Counted from the first letter of the stretch, positions 12,958 through 25,970 are shown. The stretch is 64,000 nucleotides of DNA from Crocodylus rhombifer (GCA_038503035.1 JAVSML010024722.1:437332-501331), one strand, 5' to 3'. Numbers and translations: made by a program. The notes: generated from the sequence alone by a model not told the origin.

Positions 12958-14144
12958 GGGTGCATCTATACAAGATGATTAACTTCATGTTAGTATAGTT
13001 TACTGCAAAGTAAGCATACACATCTATAAGTGTACATGCTTGATTCCAGGTAAACCTCCATAATCTGGAGTAAATTTGCTACCTGCAAATGCAAGTAGCA
13101 AATTTGCTCAGGATTAATAATGGTGCCATAGTGCTTGTGTAGACACCTAACCGGAAGTAAAACCTGCTCCTTCAACCATCCACTAGATAGCTCCTTGCTG
13201 CTGGTAGCTGCCAGCTGGTGGCTGCCAGGGTGGGCTCTTCCACAGAAGCCCAGATGGGGACTATATAACTCCAGGCCCCCTGCTCCAGGCCCCCTGCTCC
13301 CAGATCACTATCATGGAGCAGGGGCTGGGTCATCCTTATCTCCCAGCCTCTGCTCTGCCATCACAGTCTGGGAAATGGTCATCCCCAGCCTGAGCTCTGC
13401 GGTTGCAGTCTCCCAGCAGGAGCCCCATGGTCGTGGAGACAGCACTGGGAGCTTCCTGCTGGTGGGGGCTGGGGAACTTGTTCCCCATCCAACTCCTTTA
13501 GGATGGAGCTGAGGGCATGGAACAGGCTGAAGAACTCGTTCTCTCCCCCAGCTGCATGCTCACAGAGCTGGACAGGGAACAAGCTCCCCAACCCTGACTC
13601 TCTTATTACTATTGTGGTCATGGAGTAGGGGTTGGGATCTTCCATCATGGGGACAGTTCCCTGCCAAACCTCGAGCTGGCTGGGACCTGCCCCTGACTGG
13701 GGCCATTCCCAGCCAGCTTCAAGGTGTGCAGGGAAGCACGTGCAGCCTGGAGGTGTCTGGGGACCCATCCTGCTTTGGGGTGCACGTGAAGAATTCTCCA
13801 TGCAGCCAGAGGCTGGCCGGGAACTCTCCCAGTCAGGGGCAGGAGCCAGGGCCAGGAGCTGCCTGCTGCCAGGGCAGGGGGGCATTGTCCCTGCCCCAGC
13901 AGCAGGCAGCTCTCCAGCAGGGCCAGGAGATGTGTCTTCTGGCCCAGTGCTCCATACCAAGCCCTGGACTAGCTCCTAGGGGGAGCCTGGAGTTTCCCCC
14001 AGTGGTGGCAGGGCTGCAGGGAAGTGGGTGCAAATCTTCTCTCTAATCTTCACATGTGTAGACGTCTGTCTGAAAGGATTTATACCAGATTAGTTTACAC
14101 CAGTGTAAGTTTAGGCCGAAGTAAATGCATGTGTCAACATGCTC
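12958..14144. mobile_element. GC-rich inverted-repeat element, long form, copy 2
   Basis: About 1.19 kb, the direct-orientation partner of 10226-11385. It starts GGGTGCATCTATACAAG and ends with TTAGTTTACACCAG and AGTAAATGCATGTGT. A 14-bp tandem duplication (13271-13298) lies in the interior. The GC-rich core has ORFs of up to 193 codons (13379-13960, minus) with overlapping ORFs in other frames; compositions dominated by Gly, Pro, Ser and Trp and lack of any domain show they are by-products of base composition. Confidence 0.75.
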
Positions 14145-17100
14145 ATTGGCATTGTTTCTAATTAAAATAATAAAAAATACTAAAATGTGTCAATGGGAAA
14201 AATTTCAGTCATTGGAAAAAACACATTTTTTAAAGGAAACACAAGGATTTCTAAATGAATGTGCTTTAAATAATTGTTTCAAATGATTTTTAATCAGCTG
14301 TGGCCTTTGTTAGTATGTATGGATTGCTTAAGATAGATTACTTCTAAAGTGCAGATGTTGGGCCTATATTCCCAGTCCCGTGATGGAAGAAAAATGAGGG
14401 TGAAAACCTTCATATACTCTTACCTGGTAAACTTTGGAACTTGACACATGGCAGACACAATATATGCTCTTATCCTGGACTAGCTTGTTCCACGTTGCTA
14501 CTCAATACCGTGTCAGTGGCGAGTCTGATTGTGCAAGAGCAGGATGTTGCATATATCATTCAGTAGACCTTATTTAGAAAAAGAGATCTTATGTTTCCTT
14601 TGTATAGATCAGATATGAAAAATTACCTAGTGCTTTACATTCTATCTTTGGGGGAATTGTTGCATCTTTGCATGGTATTGGTTTTTGGCAAATTAATCAA
14701 GTAGGATCTGTAACAGTTTTAAGGGCTGACTATACATTCTGAATTTCCAAACTCCTAAAAGGATTCTGGTCAGAAAACAGCAGAAAAACTCATAGCAGAA
14801 AGGAGACAACAAAAATAATAATGAAAAAAAATCTCCATATAAGTACCAGTAATAGAGGGTTTATTCCTGCAGTGGGTATCAGTCTCCACAAGTAAAAAAA
14901 CATACATTTCACATTTCCTATCAGTAGATTTTAGGTACACCTTTGTTCACTCCTAACTGAATTAGTGTCAGTATGATAATTCAGCAGATTTCTGCTTTTC
15001 GCTCAAACCAGGATTAGCATTGACTTAGGCTGCAGGGCATTCAGGCTGCTTTTTTTAGCTATATTTCTCTGTAAACATCTAATTGTTTCAAAAAGTGATA
15101 TACAGTATGCAAAAAACCTGAATTCAATGCAAATAAGTCTGTGCAGCTCTAAAGTTAACAGGTGTTCTCATTAGTGTAAGTAGACAAGGAACGATTCTTG
15201 AATGTTTTATAAACACTTATAATCATGGCCAAATATGTTCCTAGAAGTATAGAGCTATTTATCGTAACATCTCTTTTCTTATTGTGGAATCTCAGCATTT
15301 ATTAATAGGAGATGTGAGTAAATGAAATGCCCAAAGTAGCACCTGCTTTTGCCTGCAAGCAATGCAGGTTTAAAAAAATCTGCTATTGCTGAATAAATCT
15401 AAGGGTAAAACTACAGCATCCACAAAACAAAATGTTTAAGCATATAACATCTAAGGGTAAAAAAACAAAAAAAAACATGTACATCTTTAGCCTAACTGTA
15501 CTGAAAGCACAGTGCACATCATCAGTTGGATGCTTTTTAGTACCAGGACTTATCATGTTGTGTTTTGTTCACATATATCACAAAGTGTGATAACGTGCAT
15601 ATAAAATTGGACAGGAGGACTATTCATCACTATGTCTTGTCCAGCTGGTAAAACTAAGAAATATGAGGTTTCACTAAAAAACCACTGCCAATAAGTGTAT
15701 GTGTGGGTTCAGTAATAATTGATACAGATTGCAAAGGTAATAGCTGCAAAGGACTGCCCTGAGGAAATAAGTCATTTAGAGTAGTTTGTAGCCTTGAGTC
15801 TGCTCTTCTTTCCCTATGCAGACAAACAATATAAGTAATTTGTGTCTTAACTATTTACCTTTCCTCTTTTTTCTTCTCCTGTCATTTATTTCTGGGCATC
15901 TGTCTCTCTTCTCTCTTCCTTACCTAGCTTTGTTGCATTCCCTGCCTGTGCTGCTTGAAATCGTTATACCTTGACAATTGTCATCCAACGCTCCTTTCCC
16001 TGAATGTCTGTCACAAGTCTAATATACTCTACTTCAGTTATATTGTTTTAGAGATGGGACAGCCAGTTGTATTTCACCGACTTCACCAGCTGTCTCATTT
16101 TACTCATTACTTGATCCATAGTGCTATAGTTTAATGATATAACTTGCAGGTAGGAATGCAATGATGGTGTTTGGTGTGGAGGTATAAAGGTGGTGAGCAG
16201 TATTGGCTGCTGCAATAGGACAGTGTTCAATGTCATGGGATCCAGCATCTTCTGTTTCTCTCTGTGTTTTCCCTCTTTAGCTGAGGGAAATAGACAGCTG
16301 AGATAATCATATAGAAGAGGAAGAGAGAGAGGGAGAAAATACATTACACCCTTCAGTGGCAAAATGCCACCTGAATGGTCAAGCCTAAAAATAATTGGAC
16401 GATGCTGACATCTAAGCTAGCCAGTAGTATTTTGCTGACAAAAGCTATAGACTGGTCAGACACTGACTGAACACGATTTCTGGAATTATTCATTTGTACC
16501 CTGTGGGTGTGAGATGTAACCTTGTTTGGACAATAATGTTTTCAGCTTGTGGCTTTGGGCTTAGTTTATAATCTACTATGGGACACTTCTTCAGCCTGAA
16601 GGGTATTATTTAAAAATTATGTTATTTTAGAAGATAACTGCCTCGTAAGTTCAAACAAAAATTTTAAAAAATGTGTTAAATTATAATTGTGGAAATTCAA
16701 CTTGATTTGTGATGGGCTGAAAGTTTACATATATTTAGAGTGTTTTTGATGACTCTAAATATAGAGTATAACTGTTTTCTTTGCTATGATCTGATATGTC
16801 CTACTCTCAGATCCCAGTCTGAGCAGCCAGTCTTGGAATTGAATGGTTTTGTGTGAGCTAATGAGGAGAAATTCTCCAGACCAACTATTTTCCCTGTTAG
16901 CATTTGCTACTGTAGCTTAGTCATTAGACAACATTCTCCTTGTCTGTCTCTTCCTTTGTTCCACATACATGTGCATAGCTGATATATTCACTGAGCAGAG
17001 AATTTACCAACTCTCTGGGATATACAAGAGATCTACTTTCATTTTGTGCATTTTTAAATCCACACTCTACAGGTTCAAAGGTGGAAGAGAGGTCACACTG

Positions 17101-20100
17101 GTGAGGGAAAATAGGGAAGTGGCTTCTTTCAGGGTCTCACCCCTCAAGTGTGAGGAGAGAGGGACAGTTTGGTGAATGGGAAGGCATTTTCTGAATGGGT
17201 GGAAAGGCCAATGAAACATGGATAGGCCATTGATCCTGCACACCCATGGGATTGTATATAAACCTGTTCCTCAAGCCTGACCCTCTCCTGCCCCCAGACT
17301 AACAGATTCCATCTTTCAAATGTCCAAGATTAGTATAGAATTGTATTTTTTTTGAATGGGGCAGGGTAGCATTTTTCATGGTCCTCTTTTGGTCAAGGAT
17401 CTGTTGGAGCAGATCTGGTAAGATTGCCTCAACTTAGGGGGTAGCGATGTCCACTGTACATACTTATTTCGTAGTAGTTCACTTTCTGACAAACCAGAAT
17501 CAGAAGTGGACTTAGAAAAAGATTGTCCTTAAAGAAACAATTGAATGGATTTGTGGCTTATAGTTTTTGATACAATGAAAAACAATCCCTTTTTCTCTGT
17601 CCCCTATATTTTCTTCTAAGGGAGGGAGGGTGGAATAGCAACTGTAGCTTGGGACCAGCTGTGAAAAGATAGATGTTGACTATTAAGAAGGAATTATGAC
17701 TTTTACAGTACACGTTTTTGCTGAATAGTGCCCAGATATGGTGAGTAAATTAAGTTGTGGCTTAATGAAACCACATCACCTGCATCATGTCTTATTTCCT
17801 ACTTGTCTGGGACAGTATAGGCCAGATAACTTGGAAGGAGAATCAGATCATCCCACAACCTTTAGGATCCTCCATAACCAAGAAGAAAGGGAGAAGGTGT
17901 GTCTTGTAACGCAGATTCTTTCCTCATTAATGCCAACATAATTTAGAAAGGACATCTTACCAATTATCTGTAGAGCAAAGAAGAAAAAATTAGGCCCAGG
18001 GACTTCTTTCCCCCTTCCAAGAAGTCAAATTTTTCAGTAGAGAGGATATTATAATTATTAATTCTGAGAACTTGCTGGGCAGAATTACTTGGGTATTGCA
18101 GGTGCAGCTTAAGTGCAGTTTAGAAAGTGGTATATTTTGAAAGCTTGACCCTAAACCTTAGAAATTTTGAATCCGCTTGAGATCCAAAGATGTGTGTAGC
18201 CTAACCATTTGTTTTCTTTTAACTAAATAACAAATTACCTCCATGAGCAGGTTATTTTGATATGATGACACCACTGAGGTTTCCAGCAAATGTACATGCA
18301 AATCAGTCATACCAAAATGCATTGAAAATATATCCTGGAAACATCTGGAAACAAATAGGCTCACAACTGTTAATGCTGAGATAGTTGTGAAAATGCAGGA
18401 GCTATTTGTTGCCTGTTTTATTTAGCGATGTTTGTATTTAGTATTAACTTTTACAGAGTCAGAAGAAGAAGGTAATTATAACATAAGGTCCAACATCTTT
18501 AGATACATAGAACATTTTCCGTTGCTTAAAACAAATATTCCCAAAGAAAGTATAAAACATTTTTTCTGACTTGCAAAGTTTTTGCAGTCTATCATTTAAA
18601 TTACTTAAATAAAGGGAGCTTTACTACTCCCAAAAGCTGAGAATATAACACCCTCCATGCATATTAGCTTGATCTTTTTGACAGACCAGAAAAGTGTTTG
18701 TGTGTGCCAATTAAAACAGGAATGGATCCCCAGTGGCTTGTTCGTCACACAACTTCTGAAGACTGCTATCATTGTTTGCTGGGGTAACCCTGGATAAGGC
18801 AGCTATCCAAAGTAAACAAACTTTTCAAAACTTTCATGACAGATGGGGGTTACAAATGCATTTTAATAAGAGTTACCAAAGCAACTTTTTTGCAATCAGC
18901 ATATATTTACTTAACATCTAGCAACATTGGGAACACAAGGCAGATACTTTCTCACAAACTATTTTAACAAGTAACATTTTTTGGAAAGGTTGGTAGAAGA
19001 CCTTTTCCCTCAAATTGATATTTTACCCTCACTTTTATGTTAACTTTGCTCAACATGTCAGAAGAACCATTAGAGGTCGGTAAAGCCAGACTGTAATTTG
19101 ATAGAGACAATCTGCCTGATAATATAATTACTTTGGTGGTCATAAACATCTTTGAGTCCACTAAGTAATTTAACTATTAGAATAACCATGACAACCTTCA
19201 CTTCATTGGTCATATGATATCACGGGTACATGATGCAAAGTGAATAAAATGCAGTAGATAACATTTTCCCCCCTTTCCTTTCCTTTCCTTTCCTTTCCTT
19301 TTTTGTATTTTTATCTTGTATTTGTTTCTATTTTTTATAATAAGAATTTAACTTTACTGTAGTACACCATCAATGTGTATTTTAAATGGTCTTCTTTACT
19401 GCTCAGCACAGACATAAACAAGAGCCTGGATTGTTAAAAAGAAAAGGATTTTAGATCAACTTTCAACAATTCAATATTCCTTTTGACATATTTTTAAAAA
19501 CTTACAATTCTTTGTTTAATTCAATTAAAAAATTAGCCAAAGCAAATTAATTAAAGCACTAAGGAGTGTAAAATGTCTTCAAACTTTACTTTAATTAAAT
19601 TTTCGTGTTCACTAAGGGCATGAACAAATTTATACATATTTCTTTGTAAAGAATTTATTCTGATCCAAGGTTATAGTAATTTATATATATAAAAAACAAG
19701 GGAAAAAATCTTTTAGCCTTGCTTCTGGATGGAACTGAAGCATTACTGGTCCAAGGTATGCATGGGGAGGGGATGTTGGAAGCAAGTGTGTATTATATGA
19801 ATAGACATTTTAAATCATATTCTCCAGATCAGAGTGTTGAATCAGACCCCTCGATCCACATGTGGAAATTGTTTTTCTCACAAAAAACAGTGATAGAATA
19901 TCCATGGCACTGTTCCCACCCTCCGTTTTCATAGTGACTGGTTACTTAGGGATGGAGGGCTGATGGCCTTGTGCTGGGTAGAGTACCCTGAAGTATCTGA
20001 GGAAGTTGAACAGCCTGGAGCGTGCTTTTTTATGTTCCCTGTTGGGGTTGTAGTGGAGGATCAAATAACTAACATGACCAAGGAAGCTTTTGGGAATTTT

Positions 20101-20483
20101 GCCTCTCATCAATGCACAGGTTCCACATAAGCTGTCTGATCCTAGCTGCCAGGACATTTTTTATAATACACAATGGGAGACACCATTGTGCAACCCCTGT
20201 GGGGTGCATCTTTTGTCGTTAATCTTTATTAAGAGTGAACTGAGCAGTAATGGGGTGTTGCAGCCTAAGGATGAAGTGAGAGCTGTTGGCTTGTTTCATG
20301 TGCAATAATTATGGTATCCTTTTCTTGGCTGTCCCTTCCATGGAGAGACTTTGCTATCCTTACTCCACCTGGGCCTACAATACACCACAATATGCTTTCA
20401 TCTTCCTTATGCTAGATCCTGCCTCAAATTAACTTATTTTTGTTATATACAATGCTTTTATGTCTACACGATACGCAAGTGCA
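14145..20483. other. Long AT-rich intron stretch, nothing recognised
   Basis: I see no exon-like ORF with splice signals, no recognisable LINE motif and no clear inverted-repeat element. A (CTTTC)n tract lies at about 19271-19300. The ORF at 16048-16362 (minus, 104 codons) has no known motif. Confidence 0.45.
19271..19300. repeat. (CTTTC)n simple repeat
   Basis: About six tandem copies of a pyrimidine pentamer followed by a T run. Confidence 0.9.
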
Positions 20484-20567
20484 TCTTGATGTAATGTGTG
20501 TAGGTTGTAGCCATGTTACATATCATGAAGATATCAGATTCACCCAAAGAACCTTGTCTTGATGTAA
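20484..20567 (+). mobile_element. 62-bp mini-element with 11-bp target duplication (head-tail fusion)
   Basis: The 11-base word TCTTGATGTAA occurs at 20484-20494 and again at 20557-20567. Between them lie only 62 bases. Their first part (GGTTGTAGCCATGTT) matches the head of the larger element at 25982-26508 (GGTTGTAGCTGTGTT), and their last part (GATATCA...CCAAAGAACCTTG) matches its tail (GATATCA...CCAAAAACCTTGTCT). This is an extreme internal deletion, or a template jump, of the same family. Confidence 0.7.
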
Positions 20568-21150
20568 CTGCACTTATCAGATGGCTTTGTATTATTTAGT
20601 TCCCTCAAATAAATGTAACTCTCTTATAAAGTGTATGTCAGTAATAACATCATTAAAGATGTCACCATGTGGCTGAAATAAATATACAAAGTAAATCAAT
20701 ATGCATATAGAAATGTGTATGTGTATAGAAATACAGGAATGGTTTAAAGATCTTGTGCAATATTCTTATGGCTATACTGAATTAGTTCAGTAGTTTCCAA
20801 ACTGAGCTCTATGGACAGTCAGTGGATTGTGAAGTATTGGCTGGTCCAACAGTGCTCTCACCTCATCTTTGACTGCATCTCTGAAATGCATCAAAAGTCA
20901 GCTATAAATATATTATATGTAAACAATTGGTGCATTGTAACAAAAATATGACTCAGTGACAGAGAGGAGAGAACAGAGGTGTAACAAGAAATTTTGGTAG
21001 CCAGGGCAGCAGTGGTTGCCAGGCTGGCAGCAACTGGGCCAGTAGCAATGGCTACTGCTATACTTGTGTTCCCTTTGGATTGGTGCCCAGAGTTACTACC
21101 TTGCTCATCCACCCCTAGTTAAGCTACTAAGAGAGAAAGTACTCTGTGGA

Positions 21151-21619
21151 TGCATCTATATGTGTGCTTTAGTGCAGAGCTGACTAATAATCTCTGCTGT
21201 AAAGTGTCACAGTCTATCCGTGTGCTGGAATTAGGGTACAGTAAATTAATTAACTCTGCCATAAGATCGTAGTGCTGGAAATGCTACTATCTTATGGTGG
21301 AATGATTAAGTGTGACAAAAAGTGTGTGTAACTAGTGACAGTGGCTGGCTGGGGCATGAGGATGCTAAAGTGTGGGGGTTGTCCATTGCATGGTTCCATA
21401 CTTTAGCACTCTCATGCCACAGCCAGCCCCCTGATTCCCAACACAACACCTAGAGCCTGGGGCTGACCCCCGAGCCTGCTGCCAGCCCGGAGCTGCTCCA
21501 CCCCAGCTCAAACTACTCCTGTCCCAGGTGCACATGTAGATGCTGTGCCTGGAAGCAACTGACTCCAGCTAGAACTGCTCCAGAGTTTACTGTGTCACAT
21601 TAATTGCACAGGTAGATGT
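21151..21619. mobile_element. GC-rich inverted-repeat element, short form, copy 1
   Basis: Left end TGCATCTATATGTGTGCTTT and right end GCACAGGTAGATG are imperfect inverted repeats. It aligns with 28571-28957 through shared blocks: a left CTTTA-TG-AG-TGACTAAT block, an internal AGAGCCTGGGGC / AGAGCTGCTC region, GGTGCACATGTAGATGCTGTGCC, and a right GGAGTTTA block. A local inverted repeat (AGTGCTGGAAATGCTACTATCTTATGG region) also lies inside. No protein is encoded. Confidence 0.7.
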
Positions 21620-22099
21620 GAGTACTATTGAACTGTGATCCACACTCTAAAAAGATTTGTGATACACTCACACAAGGTTTGTAAGATGGCCTTGAGCACA
21701 ACCTACCACAAGTAAGATAAAAGTTTTGTAGGAGCAAGTGTTGGTTGCTCATTCCCGGATACACTTTTATGTTAATTAATTCTATACCATTGAATTAGTA
21801 TTAGGAATTTTCTTCCATGTTTTTCTGGAGATATTTAAACATCTTTCTTTAAAATAATAGAGTTAGAGTATAGGCTGCCACTGTTGCAGGGGGCTTGGTG
21901 TCAGGGGCTCATAAGTAGTTTTTTCTTTCTCATATGACTTTATAAAGCCAAACTTAACAATAATCCCTAAGGAGCCCAGCAGTGACATGTTGTAGGCGTT
22001 TCACAAGCGCCCTCTTTTTACTATGTGCTGACAGTATGAATGGTAAATTGTTTGTAGTTTACCAAAGGATCCACTTTCTTTTGGGGTGATCCTTATGAC
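21620..22099. other. Intron, nothing recognised
   Basis: No ORF or element boundary is visible in this stretch. Confidence 0.45.
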
Positions 22100-23000
22100 T
22101 AGGGACAGAAATTACACATAAATAGGTATAAGTGGTTGGAAACTGGTTCAGATCTGTAATATAATAGAAGTTCAGTGCACATAAATGACTTTCAAAATGG
22201 CTAAAACTGGTTTACGATAAACCTGGATGGATGTAGTATCAAACTTAACTGATTTTGTTAAATGGATTTATTGAACTTCTGTCCCACATCCCCTCCAGAT
22301 TTAAACTAACTTAGTCCCCCAGCATCCCAGGATGTTTGCACCTCCCCTGCAAACCCCACCTATGCAAGGTGAGTGGGCTAGCTTTGGCTGAGCAAGGAGG
22401 CATACTACAGAACCCCCTGGTTTCTGGCCTGGGCCACTCCAGATATGTGACTGCATTTTCAGAATCGGAAGTGAATGTCTGTTAACTTGCTTTTGGTTCC
22501 AATCTATGTAGCTTAGACTAACTTGCAAATATTGAATTGATTTAGCCTCTGGCTTTTTGATTGTCTGTACTTAGCCTATATTGCTGTGTCCGGACATATG
22601 TGGATGTTTGATTCCCCAGGGACAACTAGTGGTGGCACAGCTTGTGCTGCTGCTAGTTGTCCCTGGGGAATGCCTGTGCTACACACTCTCTAGTGTGCAG
22701 GAAGTTACTCTAGGGAGGGTAGAGGAGGCTGGGGCCCCTGGGGACCGTAGCAGTGGCAATCATGCCATGCAGAGCCTGGTCAGGAGCGAAGCTAGCCAGG
22801 TCCCAACTTTGGGAGGCACATGCTGCCTCCACGTGTGCTGCTCCTCTATTTTCCAGGGGTCAAAAAAACCCTTCTGTGCTGCTCCCTTGCAGCATGGAGA
22901 GCAACTGAACTGGAGTGTCTGTGGCACCACATGCCACACGACTGCAGTCATTTGGACATGGCCTATAGATACTTAAACTGGTTTATATTTGGACTTGGCT
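22100..23000. mobile_element. Inverted-repeat element with TAGGG end and central palindrome
   Basis: The left end TAGGGACAGAAATTACACA and the next 190 bases match the complement of 61850-62015, including GTGCACATAAA, GATGTAGTATCA-ACTTAACTGATTT and GAACTTCTGTCCC. The TAGGG end is like those of the hAT elements in this window, but no matching 8-base duplication was found, so the right boundary is approximate. A perfect 19-bp inverted repeat sits at 22611-22671. ORFs such as 22581-22976 are incidental. Confidence 0.5.
22611..22671. repeat. Perfect 19-bp inverted repeat (hairpin)
   Basis: ATTCCCCAGGGACAACTAG at 22611-22629 is the exact complement of 22653-22671, with a 23-base spacer that itself is partly complementary. 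In RNA it would form a stable stem-loop. Confidence 0.95.
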
Positions 23001-23082
23001 GCAATACAGTGCAAAACAGTCAACAAACAGGATCCAGTCCCTGAAGTGACTTTATTGTGGTGGCAGAACAAGGCACTGAAAT

Positions 23083-23894
23083 TAGGGCTGTGCAAAGCTT
23101 CAGTAGCTGATTCAATTCAGCAGAGATTAAGCCTGATTTGGTGGCCAAATTTCCAAATCCAAATTGAATCAGGAGACCCCTTAATCTCTCTGAATCAAAT
23201 CAGAACCCTTTGAATTAATTTGGAGAGATTCAGAAAGATTTGATGATTCTGACATAGACACAGCTTTATATGTTTTTTCTACGTACCTCAAGGTACCAGG
23301 AGGCTCATGAATGCTGAGATGCTGGGACGAATGAAGCGTCCCATGGGAGCACAGCAGAGTCCCCAGTGCGCTCAGCAGTAGACCCGGAAGTGGATCAGAA
23401 GCACTTCCAGTACACTTCTGGGTCCACTGGGGAGCGTGCAAGGGTCCCCCTCCATCCCCCAGCTTTGTGACTGGTGCCTCCTGGGTCTAGGGGATGGAGG
23501 GGCTGTCCCCCCACAGCAGACTTCCAAGCCAGGGGGTGCAGAGGGGGTCCCCCACGCACTGGGTGGTGGATCCAGAAGTGGATGGGAAGTACTTCTGGTC
23601 CACTTCCAGGTTCACTGCCAAGCATACAGGGAGCCCTCCCATGCTCCTGTGGGATGTTCCATCCACCCCCCCCATCTCAGTGTTCATGAACTGTGCCTGG
23701 TACCTCAAGGTATGTAGAAAAACATTTAAAGCTGTGTCTATGGCCAAATCACTGATTCTCCAAATCAGCATCCTATCTTCAGATTCAGCCAAATCATCTC
23801 AGAACAGTGATCTGAATCAATTTATCAAATTGCTGTCCCCAGTTTGGGCCAAATCTGAATCCAAATCGAATATGGCCTGTTTCACACACCCCTA
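23083..23894 (+). mobile_element. hAT foldback element, copy 1
   Basis: An 812-base element starting TAGGGCTGTGCAAAGC and ending CACACACCCCTA. Flanking octamers are ACTGAAAT (23075-23082) and ACTGACAT (23895-23902), 7 of 8 identical, the duplication size typical of hAT transposons. The two outer ends fold back over more than 200 bases: ATAGACACAGCTTTA and TACCTCAAGGTACCAGG near 23255-23300 recur as complement at about 23698-23745. The core contains paired GGAAGTGGAT and ACTTCTGG-CCACT phrases. The ORFs it gives (23181-23895, many overlapping) are not coding; there is no transposase. Confidence 0.85.
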
Positions 23895-23949
23895 ACTGAC
23901 ATAGCTAAAAAGAGAGAACCTAAGAGTCCTGTTCATGGTCAACTGTTCT

Positions 23950-24015
23950 AACCATTTCATAGGATCATAGGAAAGGAGGGCTGGAAGGGACCTTACAAGT
24001 CTCTCCTCAATGCTG
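23950..24015 (-). mobile_element. CR1 3'-end fragment
   Basis: The + strand reads ATAGGATCATAGGAAAGGAG followed by GGCTGGAAGGGACCTTACAAG, the complement of the conserved CR1 3' untranslated end. Only about 65 bases remain, a heavily 5'-truncated LINE insertion. Confidence 0.8.
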
Positions 24016-25970
24016 AGATCCAGAATTTGTCCTTTGAAAAAATGATAAGCATGGAGAGAAGGAATACATTTAAATACATAGAGTAACAGACAGGATGAAG
24101 AAGGGAAGCTCTATGTATAGTTTGTTTTTGCATATATGTCTTTCATTTTTCTCTAGTCCCCGTATAAAGAGAGGGTGTGTTTACATGCGTTAATATTGAA
24201 GCATTTATGCCTGTTGTTAGTTATACATCATTTAGGGCTGTGATCATAAATTGTTCAATCACAAGGTTTAGTCAAAGCTAGCATTCTTTACTGATGTCTT
24301 TTCCCAAGGGTCTTGAAAATTCGATTGTTCAAAGTGCAAATATGGTTTAGCAATCCTTTCCAAGAATCATTTATCAGAAATCCTAAGGAGGTAATATATA
24401 AAAGTGGGATAGGAAACCTGCATATTAAATGGGATTTACCAGCCAAAGCCTTTGGAACTGCTTTCCTGTGAATGACTGGAATGGAGCAGAACAAAGTCAA
24501 TTATTGACTGTAATTAAGAAGTGGATGCATTTAAACTGTAGAGAGCAGTAGCAGTCTTTTTGAAACTGTCTAGTAACTCTGAAGATTAGTCTGAAGAAAG
24601 AGAGAAAAGGACATGAACTATATCTTACAGAGAGTATATGTTAGATTAATTCTCTTCCTCCTATTCTATGATGTAGGGTTTTTTTACTAATTTATTCATA
24701 AATCACTGATAATATATGATTATTACCATAACACATTCAGACAAAGAAACTTTTAAAATGTATTTCTCTTTGGTCTTGTTAGCAATGAAGTATCTCTTTT
24801 GCATATCATACAGTACAAATGTTTATGTAAGGCAAAAATACTTGTATTTTAATAAAGCCTGAATTTACTGAACGGAAGACTGAACTATGTTGTGTCCTTC
24901 TTAAGCCTTCAAAATACAGTAAATCTAATTATGTATGTTGCTTTTACTTTGAAAATGTTATTCCTTTTCATAATTTTAATAATGATTTGTTTATACTGGA
25001 AGAGATTTATTACATTGGATTGTCCTCTGTGTTTAGTCTAATTCATTTTCTGCATGTGTACATTAATAAAATGTAATGTTATATAAAACTTTTAGTGTGA
25101 ATCAGGAAAAGATTTAGAGGTCAGGTCTATTAACCAGTTACCTTATCTTGATTTTGACTTTTCTGGGACAAACATCTACTTGTTGATAAATATACCAGTG
25201 GTTAACATAATTAGTCACTCACTCTGGGCTGATTCTCAACTTCATTGTCCCACTGTATTTCCCCAACTCATTCTCAAAGTTCCCCACCTCCGTCATGTTC
25301 CTGATGCAATGAGAAGCAGGTCCATTCGCAGTGTCTGGGACTCCCAGTAGATCTTCATAGCATTATGTGCATGAGAGTTCTCTGACTTTGATCCATTCTT
25401 CATCCAGGGTTAAAATTGAAGTGGTTTTTTGTTACATTTGGGTCATTCGCAGCTTAACCACACATAACAATTAAAACCTAACAACTGCTGCCCTTTTAAA
25501 ATGCTCTTTTGAAACATCTCCAAATGTACGTGTCCATACCCTATATGTGATTTACCTGCTTGTAAAGGTCTGTGTGTGTAGATGCTGCTATAGATAATTA
25601 CTTGAAATTATGTACTCAAAGGTGTTGTTCAACTGTCTAATATATCAGACACTCAAGTTGTTAAATGAAATGTACCCTTTGCACATCAACATGAGCTCCA
25701 AGTCTGGGGAGATTAACTGAGATGGCAATACCACACCATATCAGGTCATTGTGTGTCAGTAAATATCCATGGCCTTCACTCAGTGTTTCCTCACGATTTA
25801 TTCAGGCAAAAACAAAAAAAACCCCTTGAACTCAACATGATTCTTGCTTGAGAAAGACTTGAATAAAGGCCTCAGGTTTTGGCCCGGTGTAACAAAGTAT
25901 GAGGAGTGTTTGAATGACTGACCTAATTTACAGATGTGTTTCACATGCTCTATAATCTACAGTCAATGCC
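24016..25970. other. Intron, nothing recognised
   Basis: AT-rich sequence with no supported gene; the ORF at 24288-24500 has no motif. Confidence 0.45.

Noticed and set aside
13379..13960. 193-codon ORF on the minus strand
   Set aside because: Part of the second copy of the same element; its counterpart in copy 1 does not keep the frame, so there is no sign of coding selection.
23181..23895. Cluster of overlapping ORFs, 70-133 codons
   Set aside because: Inside a foldback transposon, where the inverted arms give mirrored ORFs on both strands.
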